Assembly: GCF_024198255.1 (NCBI RefSeq)
Contig: NZ_JAJVKW010000015.1
Location: 186,001 to 250,000, forward strand
DNA: 64,000 nucleotides
Direction of reading: 5' to 3'
From: Myxococcus guangdongensis
GTDB taxonomy: Bacteria; Myxococcota; Myxococcia; Myxococcales; Myxococcaceae
Shown here: in pieces, positions 51,014 to 60,800 of the stretch
Layout of the letters: the number at the start of each line of letters is the position of its first letter
Numbering within the stretch: the stretch's first letter is position 1
Position numbers and translations under genes: made by a program
The notes under the pieces: model-generated
What the model was told of the DNA's origin: nothing
The model's input: the letters and a program-made list of their open reading frames with translations, nothing else
The model's database searches: none

Positions 51014-51430
51014 ATGCCGGCATTCGAATCGAGTCAGTTCACCCCGTGGCTGCTCCAGGCGCTGTGCGCCGCCTTCCTCGCCATCCTCTTCCTCCAGTCC
51101 GGACTGGACAAGGTCATCGACTGGAAGGGCAACCTGGGCTGGCTCACCGGACACTTCGCCAAGAGCCCCCTGAAGGGCATGGTGCCGTTGATGCTCGGCG
51201 TCATCACGCTGCTGGAGCTGGCGGCCGGAGCCCTCAGCGGCGCGGGGCTCGTCTCGCTCGTCGCCACGGGCAGCCCGGCGCTGGCCTTCTTCGGCGCGCT
51301 GGTGTCCGCCGTGTCGCTGGTGTGCCTCTTCTTCGGCCAGCGCATGGCCAAGGACTACGCGGGCGCGGGCGGGCTGGTGCCGTACTTCCTGCTGTCGCTC
51401 GTGGCCCTCTACGTCACGCGGATGCGCTGA
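51014..51430 (+). CDS. DoxX-like small membrane protein
   Basis: 138 residues from ATG 51014. Four membrane helices: LLQALCAAFLAILFLQSGLD, VPLMLGVITLLELAAGALSG, LAFFGALVSAVSLVCLFFGQ, and a last helix before KDYAGAGGLVPYFLLSLVAL. The SGLDKVIDW motif after helix 1 is like the DoxX/MauE-type proteins, which are often linked to quinone or sulphur oxidation. Stands divergent to the AI-2E gene and ends 9 bp from the convergent ThrE-type gene. Function not known here. Confidence 0.78.
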   Translation: MPAFESSQFTPWLLQALCAAFLAILFLQSGLDKVIDWKGNLGWLTGHFAKSPLKGMVPLMLGVITLLELAAGALSGAGLVSLVATGSPALAFFGALVSAVSLVCLFFGQRMAKDYAGAGGLVPYFLLSLVALYVTRMR

Positions 51431-51439
51431 ACGCCCGCG

Positions 51440-52687
51440 TCACATCACCTTGCGCGTGGGCACCAGCGCGTTGGCGGACAACAGTCCGGCCACCAGGGCC
51501 ACCGCCACCATCAGCATGTTGAAGGCGGTGTCCACGCCCGCCACCACGTCGCGCTCGAGCAGCGAGGACAGGCTGCGGAAGCCCACGCTGCCGGGCACCA
51601 GCAGCATCAGCCCGGGCACGACGACGGTGACGGAGGGCTTGTTGCGAAGCCGCGCCAGCACGTTGCCCACGATGCCCAGCGCGAGCGCCCCCACGAAGGC
51701 GCCCAGCTGCGGCCCCAACAGGTCCGAGCCCAGGCGGGCCCCGAAGAACGCGAACGTGCCCGCGGCGGCAATCCAGCCCCAGTCCCGAGGGCGCGCGCGG
51801 AACAGCACGCCGATGGCGACGCCCGCCACGAGCAGCGCCACGGCCTGGGTCCACGACGGCAGCGAGGGCGGCGGCGGGGCGACGGGCGGCGGCAGCAGCA
51901 AGGACAGCTTGCTGCCCAGCGCGACGCCGAAGCCCAGCTGGAGGAACACCACCGCGGCGCCCGTCAGGCGCGAGGTGCCGGAGATGAGGTGGCGCGTGGC
52001 CAGCTCGTTGAGGGCCACCGTCAGCGTCAGGCCGGGCAAGAGGACGATGAGGCCCGCCAGCGTCGCCACCTGGATGGACAGCGGCCCGATGACGCTCGCG
52101 GCCAGCACGGCGAGCGCGGAGGAGAGGATGGCGCCCACGGGCTCGAGCACGCGGGCGGTGGTGGGCTGGCGCTGCGTCACCTCGCTGAGGATGCCGATGA
52201 GCAGGCTGCTCACCGTGGCCACCGCCATCTCCTTCAGTCCTCCGCCGAACAGACGGGCGCCAGCTCCTCCGGCGAGCGCCCAGCAGAGAATCTGGAGCAC
52301 GGGCCCGAAGCGCGGGGGCCGGGCGAGGATGGCCTCCACGCGCAGCGCGCCCTCGGCGGGGGTGAGGCGCGAGTGGATGACGTCGTCGGCCAGGATGTCG
52401 AGCTGCGTGAGGCGCTCCAGGTCCATGTCCCCGGGCTCCACGCGGATGAGGCTGGTGCGCAGCGCCTCGGGCGGGCCGAAGGACGCGAAGAGGGACGTGG
52501 GGGTGGAGAAGAAGCGGCCCTCCAGTCCCAGTCGCTCCGACACGCGCTTCATCAGCCCCTCCAGGCGGTGCGAGGGAGTGCCGTAGCGGTGCAGCGCCTC
52601 GGCCAGTCTCAGGGTAAAGGCGACGGACGGCCCTGGCGGTTGCGGGTGATGTTGGAGCGAGGCGGCGATTTCAGGAGGGACGGCCAC
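51440..52687 (-). CDS. Threonine/serine exporter (ThrE family)
   Basis: 415 residues from GTG 52687. The hydrophilic N-terminus (DUF1212) has LRLAEALHRYGTPSHRLEGL, FFSTPTSLFASFG and RLTQLDILADDVIHSRLTPA. From about residue 130 ten membrane helices follow (FGPVLQILCWALAGGAGARL and GLIVLLPGLTLTVALNELAT), then the ThrE_2-like half ending in LMVAVALVAGLLSANALVP. Both halves are fused in one protein, as in Corynebacterium ThrE. Expected to export threonine and serine by the proton gradient. The start could be a little further downstream. Confidence 0.9.
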   Translation of the reverse strand: MAVPPEIAASLQHHPQPPGPSVAFTLRLAEALHRYGTPSHRLEGLMKRVSERLGLEGRFFSTPTSLFASFGPPEALRTSLIRVEPGDMDLERLTQLDILADDVIHSRLTPAEGALRVEAILARPPRFGPVLQILCWALAGGAGARLFGGGLKEMAVATVSSLLIGILSEVTQRQPTTARVLEPVGAILSSALAVLAASVIGPLSIQVATLAGLIVLLPGLTLTVALNELATRHLISGTSRLTGAAVVFLQLGFGVALGSKLSLLLPPPVAPPPPSLPSWTQAVALLVAGVAIGVLFRARPRDWGWIAAAGTFAFFGARLGSDLLGPQLGAFVGALALGIVGNVLARLRNKPSVTVVVPGLMLLVPGSVGFRSLSSLLERDVVAGVDTAFNMLMVAVALVAGLLSANALVPTRKVM

Positions 52688-52836
52688 ACGCGGCGCAATG
52701 GCAGAGCGGCCCGGGTGGAGTCAAATGGCGGCCCGGTGACGTCCGCCTGTCCGCCATGCGCGCTCGGGAAGCGCGGCTCATGGGCTCTCCAAAGAAGACA
52801 AGGGATGTCGGAGTGGTGCAGGAAAGAGGCGAGAGC

Positions 52837-53655
52837 ATGGCGCGCAAGAGCAGGACCCCCAAGTGGCTGGAGGCGGCGCGGAAGCGGGACGCCGAGGCGA
52901 TGGCCCAGGGCCGCTCGGACTGGCTGATGCGGGCGTTGGGGCGCGCCGGGGTGATGCCTCGGGCGGAGGCGGAGGCGGCGATTCGCGCGGGCCGGGTGGA
53001 GGTGGACGGGCAGGTGGTGACGGAGCCCTTCGCGCCGGTGAGTGCGACGCAGACGGTGCGAGTCGATGGGCGCGAGCACTCGCTGACGGCCTCGACGCGG
53101 GTGTTGATGTTCCACAAGCCCGCGGGACCGGTGGTGCACGGCACGGACCCGGAGGGCGTGGGCACGGTGTTCGAGCGCCTCCGCGCGGTGCTGCCCGAGC
53201 CCTTGCGAGGCTACGAGTGGCTCGCCGTGGGCCGCCTGGACCGGGACACCACGGGGCTGTTGCTCTTCACCAATGACGAGCGCTTCGTGCGCCATGGCAC
53301 GGCGCCCCAGACGCATCTGCCCAAGCGCTACGTGGCGCAAGTGGAAGGACAGCCCAATGCGTCGGCGCTCCAGCGACTGCGGGATGGCGTGGAGCTGGAG
53401 GACGGGCTCACGCGTCCTGCGCGAGCCGAGTCACGGGCCTCGGACGTGGTGGAGTTGACGCTGACGGAGGGGCGGCACCACCAGGTGAAGCGGATGCTGG
53501 CGGCGGTGGGGCATCCGGTGCTCACGCTCCATCGCGAGGCCGTGGGCGACGTGGTGCTGGACGTGGCCGAGGGTGGCTGGCGGGAGCTCCAGGAGGTGGA
53601 GGTCTCCAAGGCGCTGGGCTTCCGCTCCGAGAGGGAGTCCGACGAGGCGCCGTGA
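52837..53655 (+). CDS. Ribosomal pseudouridine synthase (RsuA/RluB family)
   Basis: 272 residues from ATG 52837, preceded by GAGAGC and GGAAAGAGG; the frame upstream is shadow. An S4-like domain at the start (LMRALGRAGVMPRAEAEAA, RAGRVEVDGQVVTE) binds RNA. The catalytic aspartate is in GRLDRDTTGLLLFTND, preceded by FHKPAGPVVHG and followed by HHQVKRMLAAVGHPVLTLHR. All RsuA-family motifs are kept. Makes pseudouridine in 16S or 23S rRNA; the exact site is not predicted (RluB, RluE, RluF and RsuA are alike). Confidence 0.92.
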   Translation: MARKSRTPKWLEAARKRDAEAMAQGRSDWLMRALGRAGVMPRAEAEAAIRAGRVEVDGQVVTEPFAPVSATQTVRVDGREHSLTASTRVLMFHKPAGPVVHGTDPEGVGTVFERLRAVLPEPLRGYEWLAVGRLDRDTTGLLLFTNDERFVRHGTAPQTHLPKRYVAQVEGQPNASALQRLRDGVELEDGLTRPARAESRASDVVELTLTEGRHHQVKRMLAAVGHPVLTLHREAVGDVVLDVAEGGWRELQEVEVSKALGFRSERESDEAP

Positions 53656-53659
53656 CGGG

Positions 53660-54352
53660 TTAGCGCATCGTGAGGGATTGGCAGGTCTCGAGCGCGGCCC
53701 GGGCGAGGTTCCGGTTCAGGCTCGAGAACGTGCAGAGGAACGAGGGGCTGGTGGGGGAGGCGGAGTACATGCAGTCCACCTGATAGGGGTGCGTGATGTC
53801 CTTGGGGTCCTCTACCCAGAGGCAGCTCTCGCCCACGCGTTCGATGCGCGCCGTGGCGTCGGCGGTGAGCCGGTAGCCACTCTCGAGGGTCTTCAGGCTC
53901 TGGAAGAGCGCGGGGATGTAGAGACCGAGTCCCCGGACGTTGGCGTGTTGCACGTCGAGCTTGGATGCGCCCGGGACGGTGGCGGGCAGGGTCAGCTTCA
54001 CCTTGACTCCCTCGGTCCCAGGGTCCTCGAGCACATAGCTCGCCTGGAAGGGTGACACCACGTCCAGCTCCAGGGCCGTCTTCACGCCGAAGGAAGGCAC
54101 GTCCGCGGCGGGGATGACGATGCGGGTGCGTGTCGCGGGAGGCTTCGGCCTGGTGGGAGTCTTCTCCGCGAGGATGTCCGACGCGACGCGCTCACGGCGC
54201 GCCCCAGGTTTGGGAGGGGAGATGGCGTCCGGGCGTCGCTTGGGTGGCGGCTGCTGGGCCACGGGTGTCTCGGCGGACGCGCCCCAGGCGCACAGGAGCA
54301 TGACGAGGGCGGAGGCCCGGAGGCGCGGCGTGGTCGCGAGAGGAGAGCCCAT
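53660..54352 (-). CDS. Secreted protein of unknown function
   Basis: 230 residues from ATG 54352, chosen because the product then has a clean signal (ASALVMLLCAWGASA). Residues 25-90 are Pro/Lys/Arg-rich and disordered. The rest is a small beta-rich domain with FGVKTALELDVVSPFQASYV, GYRLTADATARIERVGESC, and two or three cysteines near the end (CMYSASPTSPSFLC) that could be disulphide-bonded. I recognise no family. It follows the alpha/beta hydrolase gene by 19 bp, at the end of a long minus-strand run. Confidence 0.68.
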   Translation of the reverse strand: MGSPLATTPRLRASALVMLLCAWGASAETPVAQQPPPKRRPDAISPPKPGARRERVASDILAEKTPTRPKPPATRTRIVIPAADVPSFGVKTALELDVVSPFQASYVLEDPGTEGVKVKLTLPATVPGASKLDVQHANVRGLGLYIPALFQSLKTLESGYRLTADATARIERVGESCLWVEDPKDITHPYQVDCMYSASPTSPSFLCTFSSLNRNLARAALETCQSLTMR

Positions 54353-54371
54353 GGTGTGAGCTTTCCATGTC

Positions 54372-54950
54372 CTATCGAGGGCGTGCGCCGAAATGTGATT
54401 GCACGGCTTCGAGGATGACGGGCTCACGAGGATTGTTGAAGTGGCGTCCCCCGGGGACGACGATGACCTCGGCGCCCAGGTGCTCCTCCCAGAGGTGTTG
54501 ATTGCGACGCCAGTCGGAGGTGAACGGGTCGCTGTCGGAGAGCACGACGACGGCGCGGCCCAGCGCGGCGCGCACGCGGGCGAAGTCGATGGGGGTGTCG
54601 AGCCAGGGGCGCAAGGAGCCCCACGTCTTGTCCACCTCGAACCAGCCGGCGACGAACACGGCGCCCTCCACGCGGTGACCCTCGGGCATCGCGGCGAGGT
54701 AGCGGAGGAGGGTCTGACAGCCCACGCTGTGGCCCAGGAACACCGTGGACGGCGGAGGCACCGGGCCGAGCGTGCGCGTGAGCGTGGACACCCAGCCGTC
54801 GATGGTGGGCGCGGCGGGCTCGGGCATGTCCAGCGTGAGGATGTCGTCGAAGAGCGCGGGAGGCTCGCGCAGCTTCTCCTCGAGCCAGGGATAGAAGTCG
54901 GTGTTCGGACGTCCGGCCCAGCGGTGCACGATGACGAGGGTGCGGCTCAT
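54372..54950 (-). CDS. Alpha/beta hydrolase (RBBP9/YdeN-like serine hydrolase)
   Basis: 192 residues from ATG 54950. Short hydrolase of the RBBP9/YdeN type: MSRTLVIVHRWAGRPNTDFY, the nucleophile elbow FLGHSVGCQTLLRYL (Ser), an Asp in LSDSDPFTS, and the catalytic His in PGGRHFNNPREPVIL. Length is typical of the family, which has esterase activity on small esters. It starts 16 bp after the stop of pabC, so is probably co-transcribed with the folate genes, though a link in function is not evident. Confidence 0.88.
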   Translation of the reverse strand: MSRTLVIVHRWAGRPNTDFYPWLEEKLREPPALFDDILTLDMPEPAAPTIDGWVSTLTRTLGPVPPPSTVFLGHSVGCQTLLRYLAAMPEGHRVEGAVFVAGWFEVDKTWGSLRPWLDTPIDFARVRAALGRAVVVLSDSDPFTSDWRRNQHLWEEHLGAEVIVVPGGRHFNNPREPVILEAVQSHFGARPR

Positions 54951-54966
54951 GGGGCCGCAGTCTGCC

Positions 54967-55791
54967 TCAGCCCTCGCGTGATGCCATGGTCAGGATGTGC
55001 TCCCGGAGCCGCGCCGCGAGTGACAGGCTCTCGGGCAGCGCGTGCCCCAGGAGGCTCGGCGCTCCCGTGGCCAGCACCGCGGCGTTGGTGAAGACACAGG
55101 CACGCACCTCGGCGAGCCGCGCGAGGGGGAGCGCCTGCTCCACGATAGGGACTCCGTCGATGGAACCCGAATCGAGCAGCACCGCGCGGATGATGCCGGG
55201 GAGGCACGGCGCGTCGAGTGGCGGTGTGACGAGCGCGCCGTCCAGGAGGACGAAGAGGTTCGCGGTGGGCAGCTCACACGCGTGAGCCAGCTCGTTGGCC
55301 AGCACGGGGAGCTGTTGCATCCGTGAGAACTGACGGAAGTACGACAGGCCCTTGTGGTTCGGAGATGTCTCCCCGTGACGATAGGCGCCGTGCTCCACGG
55401 CGACGATGGCGCGTCCCTCGTGCTGGAGTCGCTCGGCGTCGGGGGCGTGGGGCCGGAAGGTGAGCAGGAGCTGTCCGTCGCTCGCGGACAGCTTGCCGAT
55501 GCCCGTGAAGCGAGGACCGAGCAGCGGGTCCGCGGCGAGGCAGCGTCGCAGGGTTTCACGGACGGAGACGGGCTCGAGCAACTCGGGAGCAGGCGCGCGG
55601 ATGGAATCGGCGTGCGCCGCGAGGCTCCCGACGAGTCGCCGCAGATGGCGGGAGAGGAAGAGGGGCGCGCCGTCCTCGATGCGGAAGGTGGTGAAGAAGC
55701 CCGCGCCGAAGAAGAAGCCCTGCGCGAAGTCGTGCAAGCGCAGGTCCTCCCAGCGCTTCACTTCGCCATTCACCGCCACGGTGGAGAACAT
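54967..55791 (-). CDS. pabC: Class IV aminotransferase, probable 4-amino-4-deoxychorismate lyase
   Basis: 274 residues from ATG 55791. Fold-type IV PLP enzyme: LHDFAQGFFFGAGFFTTFRI (N-terminal turn), HGETSPNHKGLSYFRQFS with the PLP lysine, and ELPTANLFVLLDGALVTPPL then LPGIIRAVLL at the C-terminal half. In context directly after pabA it should release pyruvate from aminodeoxychorismate to give p-aminobenzoate. Branched-chain or D-amino-acid aminotransferases share the fold, so the assignment rests partly on position. 21 bp separate it from pabA. Confidence 0.85.
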   Translation of the reverse strand: MFSTVAVNGEVKRWEDLRLHDFAQGFFFGAGFFTTFRIEDGAPLFLSRHLRRLVGSLAAHADSIRAPAPELLEPVSVRETLRRCLAADPLLGPRFTGIGKLSASDGQLLLTFRPHAPDAERLQHEGRAIVAVEHGAYRHGETSPNHKGLSYFRQFSRMQQLPVLANELAHACELPTANLFVLLDGALVTPPLDAPCLPGIIRAVLLDSGSIDGVPIVEQALPLARLAEVRACVFTNAAVLATGAPSLLGHALPESLSLAARLREHILTMASREG

Positions 55792-55812
55792 GGTGGGGCT
55801 CCGTTTGTATCG

Positions 55813-56382
55813 TCAGCGACGAGCCGCCAGGAAGTTGGCGAGCAGTCGTGGCCCGTGGGTGGTGAGGAAGGACTCGGGATGGAACTGCACGCCCTCCAGC
55901 GCGGGCAGCGCCTTGTGCCGCATGCCCATGATGAGGCCCTCATGCCAGGCCGTCACTTCGAGACAATCGGGCAGGCCTTCCCGCTCCACCACGAGCGAGT
56001 GGTAGCGCGCGGCGACGAAGGGCTGCGGGAGCCCTTGGAACACGCCCTGGTTCTCGTGCCGCACCTCGGCGGTCTTCCCATGGACGGGGACGGGAGCGCG
56101 GACCACCTTCGCGCCGAAGACCTGTCCCAGACACTGGTGGCCCAGGCACACGCCGAGCAGGGGGACACGTCCGCCGAAGGCGCGGATGACCTCGATTGAG
56201 ACACCCGCGTCCTCGGGAGTCCCGGGGCCGGGGGAGATGACGATGCGCTCGGGCTGGAGGGCCTCGATGTCGCGCACGGTGATGGCGTCGTTGCGCACCA
56301 CCTTCAGCTTCGCGCCCTGCGCGCCGAGCGCCTGGACGAGGTTGAAGGTGAACGAGTCGAAGTTGTCGATGAGGAGAATCAT
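55813..56382 (-). CDS. pabA: Aminodeoxychorismate/anthranilate synthase glutamine amidotransferase subunit
   Basis: 189 residues from ATG 56382, overlapping the component I stop as ATGA. Class I glutamine amidotransferase: MILLIDNFDSFTFNLVQAL, PERIVISPGPGTPEDAG, the nucleophile Cys in LLGVCLGHQCLGQVFG and the His-Glu pair in LEGVQFHPESFLTTHG. Supplies ammonia from glutamine to component I. PabA and TrpG are often one amphibolic protein and cannot be told apart here. Confidence 0.93.
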   Translation of the reverse strand: MILLIDNFDSFTFNLVQALGAQGAKLKVVRNDAITVRDIEALQPERIVISPGPGTPEDAGVSIEVIRAFGGRVPLLGVCLGHQCLGQVFGAKVVRAPVPVHGKTAEVRHENQGVFQGLPQPFVAARYHSLVVEREGLPDCLEVTAWHEGLIMGMRHKALPALEGVQFHPESFLTTHGPRLLANFLAARR

Positions 56383-57830
56383 CGCGTGGCTCCGCTCGCG
56401 CGCAGGGCGAGGAGCTGTGAGCGCGCCTTGTTCAGCGTCTCCTTGAACTCCTGGCGAGGCTGCGAGTCGTGGACGATGCCGCCGCCGACCTGTGCGTAGG
56501 CGCGGCCGTTCTTCACGAGCAGGGTGCGGATGACGATGTTCAGGTCCAGGTCGCCGCTGAAGGACACGTAGCCGAGCGAGCCTGTGTAGAGGCCACGAGC
56601 GTGCGGCTCCAGCTCGGTGATGAGCTGCATGGTGCGAATCTTGGGGACGCCAGTAATCGTCCCGCCGGGGAAGAGCGCGCCTACCACGTCGAGCGGCTCG
56701 GTGTCGGGCGTGAGCTGTCCTGTTACCTCGGACTCGATGTGGAGGACGTGGGCGTACTCGACGATCTCCATCAGCTTCGTCACCTCGACGGAGCCGTAGG
56801 CGCAGACACGGCCGAGGTCGTTGCGCTCCAGGTCCACGAGCATGGCGTGCTCGGCGCGCTCCTTCTCGCTGGTGCGCAGCTCCTGGACGAAGCGGGCGTC
56901 CTCCTCGGGGGTGCCTCGGCGGCGGGTGCCGGCGATGGGGCGGGTGATGGCGCGTCCGTGCTCGACGCGGACCAGCCGCTCGGGGGAGGCGCTCACGACG
57001 TGGAAGCCGTCTTCCTCGAGGTAGCTGGCGAAGTGGACGGGGTTGGTGGCGGACAGGGTCTCGTAGAGCGCGAGGGGCTCGCCGGGGAAGTCGACCTCGA
57101 GGCGTTGGGAGAGGTTGACCTGATACGTGTCTCCGGCGCGGATGTACTCGCGCACGCGCTCCACCGCGTCCAGGTAGTTCTGCTGTGTGAAGTTGGAGCG
57201 CGGCTCCGCGAGGGGCGCGTCGGGAGGAGGTGGCGCGGGAGGAGGGGTGGGCGCGGCCTGGCGCACGACGGACTCGAGGGTGTCCAGACGTCGCTGGCAG
57301 TCCTCCCAGTCCGAGCCGGTGGCGATGGCGAGCAGGTGTCCTTCGAGATGGTCCACCGCGAGGAATGTGTCCACGAAGGACAGGGCGATGTCTGGTAGTT
57401 CCAGGTCATCGCGAGGGTGGACGGGGAGCTTCTCGAAGTAGTGGTTGGCCTCGTAGGCGAAGAAGCCGACGGCGCCGCCGAGGAAGAGCGGGAGCCCGTC
57501 GATGCGGGGGCCGCGCCACCGACGGAACAGGGCTCGCAGTGTGTCGAGCGGAGGAGTCGGCTGGGGCACGTCGTCGAGGGAGCACCGGGGGCCCTTGGCG
57601 ACGAACCGGAGGAAAGGGCTCGCGCCGAGGAACGAGTAGCGTCCCTCTTCACTGACGCGGGTGCTCTCGAGGAGGAAGCGGTGGTGTGGAGGGAGGGCGC
57701 GCAGCAGGTCCACGGGCCGCAGCGCACCGATGTCCCACCGTCGATACGCGGGGACCTGGTTGAAGCCCTGGGCCACGAGCGCATCGAAGCGCTCGCGGTC
57801 CAACGGTGGCGGAAGCGGCCGGGTGCTCAT
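56379..57830 (-). CDS. pabB: Chorismate-using synthase component I (PabB, possibly TrpE-like)
   Basis: 483 residues from ATG 57830. Chorismate-binding enzyme of the TrpE/PabB family: the LLESTRVSEEGRYSFLG region near the start, the GQIP-type block HFASYLEEDGFHVVSASPER, then RPIAGTRRRGTPEED, LVDLERNDLGRVC, and the C-terminal FPGGTITGVPKIRTM with SGDLDLNIVIRTL. The last part is PabB-like, but the active-site motif is PIAGT as in TrpE, while classical PabB has PIKGT with a catalytic Lys. Context with pabA and pabC supports aminodeoxychorismate synthase, giving folate; an anthranilate synthase role cannot be excluded. A Pro/Ala linker (about 200-215) lies between domains. Confidence 0.86.
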   Translation of the reverse strand: MSTRPLPPPLDRERFDALVAQGFNQVPAYRRWDIGALRPVDLLRALPPHHRFLLESTRVSEEGRYSFLGASPFLRFVAKGPRCSLDDVPQPTPPLDTLRALFRRWRGPRIDGLPLFLGGAVGFFAYEANHYFEKLPVHPRDDLELPDIALSFVDTFLAVDHLEGHLLAIATGSDWEDCQRRLDTLESVVRQAAPTPPPAPPPPDAPLAEPRSNFTQQNYLDAVERVREYIRAGDTYQVNLSQRLEVDFPGEPLALYETLSATNPVHFASYLEEDGFHVVSASPERLVRVEHGRAITRPIAGTRRRGTPEEDARFVQELRTSEKERAEHAMLVDLERNDLGRVCAYGSVEVTKLMEIVEYAHVLHIESEVTGQLTPDTEPLDVVGALFPGGTITGVPKIRTMQLITELEPHARGLYTGSLGYVSFSGDLDLNIVIRTLLVKNGRAYAQVGGGIVHDSQPRQEFKETLNKARSQLLALRASGATR

Positions 57831-57879
57831 TCCGGGGGCTTCCTAGCAGGAAGTCCCGGAACGGGCATCCGGCGGTGGT

Positions 57880-60800
57880 TCAGGACGTTCCAGTGTTCTT
57901 GGTGTCGCTCGCCTGGGCCTCGCGTGACTTGCGCGCGTACAGGAGGATTTCGTCCTCGGAGAGCTGGTTCGTGCTGATGGCCGAGCGGTCCGCCTTGAGC
58001 TGCTGCACTTTGCCCTCGCGCAGGACGTGGAACTGGCCCGCCTTCTGTCCGGGGAGCTTGGCGTCGGCGTCGACGCGCGCCTCGGTGAACATGGGCTGGA
58101 GCTTCCTGAGGGCGTTGTCCTCCTTCACCCGACCCACGCACCACATGCGCACGTTCTCCCGGCACTTGTAGTCGAAGTCACCCGGGCTCTGCGTGGCGAG
58201 CATGATGCCCAGGCCCGCGGAGCGCGCGCGCTTGAGGAGGCTCTCCATCGGCTCCTTGGTCGCGGGCTTGCTCGTCGCGGGCAGATACATGTCCGCTTCG
58301 TCGAAGAGAATCACAGCCTGGAGCTTCGGCGACGGGTGCTGGCTGGCCCAACGGTGGGTCTCCAGGAGGAGCTGCGACACCCAGAAGAGGATGCGCGAGT
58401 TGTCCCCGAGGAACTTGGTGCTGATGATGCTCAAGCGCGTGCGACCGGGCACCCCATGGACGCCGCGCCCGAGCAGTTCGTCCAGGTCGAGCCGTTCACC
58501 GCTCACGGCCAAGAGCGTGCGCAGATTGATGCGCAGCACGCTGAGGTCCTGGGCCAGCTTGGCGTGGGTCTTCGTGGGGATTCCGTCCGTGGCCTCCAGC
58601 AGCGCGGGGTCTTGCGACATGACGAACTGCTGGATGAGCTCGAGGGTGACCTCCTTGCCGAAGGACTGGCCCATCAACAATCGGAGCGCTTGCGCGAGCA
58701 CGGCCTTCGCGGCCTTGTCGTTGCCGCTCGTCTTGTAGTCGAGCATTCCGGCGATGGCATCCGCGGCCTGCTGGACGCCCTGCTCGCGCTCCTCGGCGGG
58801 GAGCGTCTCCAGGCCCTGGGGGACGATGGGAATCGCCAGCGGTCTGCCATCCGAGCGCCCTGGCGTGAAGAGCGCGACGTCGACGCGCTCACGCAGGAGG
58901 CGGCGCCGCTCGCGCAGCGTGGCGTCCTCGATGGGCTCCTCCCAGGCCTCGGGGCGGGCGTAGGCGGCGAGGTCGCCCTTCCTGTCCACGAGGATGACGG
59001 GGATGCCTCGGAGCAGGAGCTGCTCCAGCGTGTTGAGCGCGAGCGTCGTCTTGCCGCTGCCCGAGCCACCGAGGAAGGCGCTGTGCTTCGTCAGCTCGGC
59101 GGTGTCGAGCATGACGTTCTGGGGGAGCAGTCCCTCGGAGACGCCCAGGCGCAGGGGGCCGGTGAGCACCACGTTCGGGACGGCGGGGATGCCCGCCGCG
59201 GGTGTCGGGCGGGGCTTGCGCACCAGGTTGACGGGGGCCTCGGGCCGCTGGACCGGCGTGGGGTCCGGGTCGGGCAGCAGCTTGCCCGCGGGCTTCATTG
59301 CTGGGAGGTCCGTGTCCTCATCAGCGGAGGCCGCCATCTTCGGACCCGCGGCGGGTGGGAGGCTCGCTTGCGGCGTGACGGTGGCGACCTTCCCGGAGGG
59401 ACGCTTCGAGGTCTGGGCGGGAGGTGTCGGCGCGGGATGTGGGCTCGATGCGTTGCGCGGTGTCGGCGTCGCCGCGGTCGTCACCATGGCGTCCGAGAAC
59501 AGGCCTGACTGCCGGGGAACGAAGTTGTTCTCGTTCTTGACGTGGACAGGCATGGGAGGCGGTGCGGGCGGAGGCGGCACCTCGGTGTCCTTGGAATCGC
59601 GCTTCTCGGGCTCACGCGCGACCGGGTCCTTCGCGGGGCCCTGGGGCGGCAGGGAAGGGCCGAGCGGCTCCAGGCCGAGGATGTCCCCCATGGACTTCAG
59701 CCGGGTGACGGGCCGCGCGGTGCGGCTCCACTCCGCGAGCGCCGCCTGACCGACGTGCAGGGCACGGAAGTCACGCAGGGCGACCAGTTCGCGCAGGTCA
59801 CTGTCCCCCAGGACCACACGTCGCCCGCCCTGACGGATGAGCTTGCTCAAGGCTTCCGACACGCGGGTCCCGGTCGAGGAGGGGAACTCGGAGGTCCGGA
59901 TGAGCACCGGCGTCTTTCCCCTTGCGGCACTGAGCGCCTCGGTCATCTGCTTACCCAGGCTGCCTCCTTGCGGCTTGTTCTCGCACAGCGCGAGGACGAG
60001 CTTCTTTCCGGAAGGGTGCACTGCCACATCCAGCAAGTCGTCTCCGTTGCGGGGCTTCACAGTGAAGCGAGGCGACCCTCCCATCTCCTCGCTCCCTATC
60101 TCGACGGCCCACGCGAGCAGGGCGGTGATGTCGGAATCGTCCTCGGGGAGCTTCTCCTTGTAGGTGGTGCGGAAGTCCGTCCACGCTCGGTCCATGTCGG
60201 CGCCGACGGGGGGCGGAGGTGGTTGCGCGGTCGTCCCGCGGCTCGGGAGCGGGAAGGTATCCGGGAGGCGCTGCAGCTCGATGGCCTTCTCGCGGTAGCG
60301 ACGACACTGGTTCAGCACGTCGCGGGCGCGCTGACCCGCGAGCAACTCGAAACCTTCGGGAGGGATGGGATAAGTGGGCTCCTCGGGCTGGTACTTCACG
60401 CCACGCTGTTCGTAGAGGCAGCGCAGCCGCCGCGCGACCATGTCACGGGCGGTGGCTGCGGTGACGGTCCGCTCCAGCGTCACGGGGTCTGGGTCGTTTT
60501 CGATGCGGTCGACCATGGCCTGCGTGAGGAACACGCGCATCTTCTCCCAGTAGTCGGTCAGGCAGCAGATGACCACGATGGCGTTCGGGACCTTGCCGGC
60601 AATGGAGGCCAGGGTGTTCATCGCCCGGCGGAATGCGTTCTCCGACTCGGGGCGGTGCTCGAAGTCGTGGATGTCTTCGATCTGGTCGATGCACAGCACG
60701 AGCGCATACCCGAGCGCGTTCATGACGCGACCCAGTTGCTCAATCATGCGCGCGGGCGCGTCGTCGGAGGTTCGCGGCACGAGATCGCCGATGACCTTCC

